A DNA stretch of 6,009 nt. Source: Deltaproteobacteria bacterium (GTDB lineage: Bacteria > Desulfobacterota > Desulfobacteria > Desulfobacterales > ETH-SRB1). Made by a program: the position numbers and the translations under genes. Below are positions 4,679 to 6,009 of this stretch, piece after piece. Within the stretch, counting starts at the first letter, position 1; each line of letters opens with the position of its first letter. The stretch spans positions 1 through 6,009 of the forward strand of contig QMMZ01000145.1 of assembly GCA_003647525.1 (NCBI GenBank), given 5' to 3'. A model generated the notes under the pieces. That model was not told where the DNA came from. It saw nothing but the letters and a program-made list of their open reading frames with translations, and did no database searches.

Positions 4679-6009
4679 ATGAAAAGAAAAATTGAATTAT
4701 TGGCTCCAGGCGGAGATCTTGATTCTATAAAAGCTGCGATTGTCGCTGGGGCGGATGCTGTATACTGTGGTCTGAATAATTTTAATGCAAGAAACCGGGC
4801 AACAAATATTGAATTTGAAGATTTAAATGGGGTTATACATCTTGCTCATGGAAATAATTGTAAAGTTTTTTTAGCTTTAAATATAATTATAGTGGGAAGT
4901 GAAATCCCGGTTCTTATCAGTTTGTTGAATAAGCTCGTTAACACGAAAATTGATGGGGTAATTATTCAGGATTTAGGATTATTTTATCTGTTGTCTAAAT
5001 ATTTCAAAGGTCTTGAAATACATGCATCTACTCAACTTACCACTCATAATGAAGGTCAGATAAAATTTTTAAGCAAATTGAATGCTGCTCGAGTAAATCT
5101 TTCAAGAGAGTTAAGTATTGATGAGATAAAAGATTTAACTTTAGTTGGGCATCGATATAATATTTTAACAGAGGTGTTTGTTCACGGTTCCTACTGTATT
5201 TCTTTTTCAGGCCTTTGTTACATAAGTTCTGTTTTTGGCGGAAAATCAGGAAATCGTGGCAGATGCAGTCAGCCTTGCAGAGATAGATATGTAACTACTC
5301 CTGAGGGCAAAAAATTCCCCCTTAATCTTAAAGATAATTCAGCTTATTTTGATCTAAAGGAAATATATGATGCAGGGGTTGGTTCTATAAAAATAGAAGG
5401 AAGAAAAAAGAAGTTTGATTACGTTTATACGGTGGTAAATACCTGGAAAAAACAAATCTTGAGTTTGTACAATGAAGGCAAACTAAGCAATGATAATAGT
5501 GATCTTTATAAGGTTTTTAATCGGGATTTTTCAAATGCTTATTTGAAGGGAAATATTGATAAAAATTTGTTTATTGATAATTCTCGGGATCATTCTATTC
5601 AACAATTTTCTGGAATTAATAATGATTCGGCGAATAAGGAATTGCTCAAAGAAAAAATATCATATTATGAAGATAAAGCAAAAATTACAGCTACTGTTGT
5701 CAAGAAAATACAACAATTAAATATAGCTAATAATCCGTTAATAATAAGTATTTCAGGGAAGCTTGGTACTCCTTTAAAAGTGTCTGTAAAAACTCCGGAC
5801 ACTTTTTTTGATGTGTTTTCAGAAATGAATCTTGTTGGTGTCGGTACATATGGTCTGAATCAGTATGTTCCAAGTCAATGTGGTGAAAAAAAAACAATTT
5901 CATCAGGGAACAATGATCTGGCTGTTGCAAAGAAGAAAAGAGCAGCTGCGAGTTTGAATTATTATAATTTTTTGGAGAGATTTAAGGCCCTTAATAATAA
6001 CGAATATTA
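4679..6009 (+). CDS. U32 family (peptidase U32/collagenase-like) iron-sulfur protein with DUF3656-like region, 3' end cut off
   Basis: The frame is open for 443 codons to the edge, so the C-terminus is missing. It starts MKRKIELLAPGGDLDS, the standard U32 opening. The core motif spans HGSYC, SGLC, GKSGNRGRC and SQPC, giving Cys173, Cys180, Cys196 and Cys200, the four cluster ligands of this family. IKIEGRKKKFDYVYTVVNTW and FNRDFSNAYLKG follow in the usual order. A region from about residue 320 (SYYEDKAKI, then LIISISGKLGTPLKVSVK) resembles DUF3656, as in RlhA-type members. Despite the peptidase label, characterised bacterial relatives (RlhA, TrhP) hydroxylate rRNA or tRNA bases, with prephenate needed; others act in ubiquinone synthesis. 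RNA hydroxylation is the likeliest role, but which RNA cannot be told here. No Shine-Dalgarno site precedes the ATG. A TTG at 4637 is in frame, but the ATG fits the family start. The gene is much more AT-rich than its neighbours. Confidence 0.88.
   Translation, partial: MKRKIELLAPGGDLDSIKAAIVAGADAVYCGLNNFNARNRATNIEFEDLNGVIHLAHGNNCKVFLALNIIIVGSEIPVLISLLNKLVNTKIDGVIIQDLGLFYLLSKYFKGLEIHASTQLTTHNEGQIKFLSKLNAARVNLSRELSIDEIKDLTLVGHRYNILTEVFVHGSYCISFSGLCYISSVFGGKSGNRGRCSQPCRDRYVTTPEGKKFPLNLKDNSAYFDLKEIYDAGVGSIKIEGRKKKFDYVYTVVNTWKKQILSLYNEGKLSNDNSDLYKVFNRDFSNAYLKGNIDKNLFIDNSRDHSIQQFSGINNDSANKELLKEKISYYEDKAKITATVVKKIQQLNIANNPLIISISGKLGTPLKVSVKTPDTFFDVFSEMNLVGVGTYGLNQYVPSQCGEKKTISSGNNDLAVAKKKRAAASLNYYNFLERFKALNNNEY

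Noticed and set aside
5727..5930. 67-codon minus-strand frame inside the U32-family gene
   Set aside because: It is antisense to the DUF3656-like region and has no family features.

Overview
The window looks like ordinary, loosely packed chromosome from an anaerobic bacterium, most likely a member of the Desulfobacterota (sulfate-reducer type). That placement is an inference from gene content: a cbb3-oxidase-like membrane protein fused to DUF1858 domains, a PflX-type radical SAM enzyme, an iron-sulfur flavoprotein with a compact cluster motif, and a U32/DUF3656 protein. No rRNA, tRNA, CRISPR array or intact mobile element was seen.

Left end (1-570): a graveyard of mobile DNA. On the minus strand, 74-288 carries the broken N-terminal part of a tyrosine recombinase, readable only by changing frame and with an internal deletion. 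It is followed on the plus strand by about 160 bases (roughly 342-500) that fold into four successive hairpins. This block codes for nothing obvious and is the best candidate here for an unannotated structured RNA, possibly a fragment of a group II intron or a transposon-associated RNA.

571-1485 (minus): a 304-residue, four-helix membrane protein resembling heme-copper oxidase subunit I, fused to two cytosolic DUF1858 domains. It has a strong ribosome binding site and a promoter-like region containing a palindrome and a 10-base tandem repeat. A 302-base divergent gap (1486-1787) separates it from the next gene.

1788-4382 (plus): three separate genes on the same strand, in order a PflX-like radical SAM protein (TTG start), an MPPED-type metallophosphoesterase and an iron-sulfur flavoprotein. 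The gaps between them (246 and 135 bases) are too wide for a tightly coupled operon, but no clear terminator lies between them. The flavoprotein gene ends at a probable intrinsic terminator (4382-4428). Two further palindromic elements lie around 3712-3742 and 4487-4524.

4679-6009 (plus): an AT-rich U32-family gene with its four iron-sulfur cysteines and a DUF3656-like C-terminal region, running off the right edge. It has its own promoter-like sequence, a very short predicted leader and no visible Shine-Dalgarno site.

The common theme is redox and anaerobic metabolism: three of the five real genes are predicted or likely iron-sulfur proteins. Nothing in the sequence shows that they act in one pathway. 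I do not see a clear new multi-gene system; the items most worth checking are the structured RNA block and the membrane/DUF1858 fusion.
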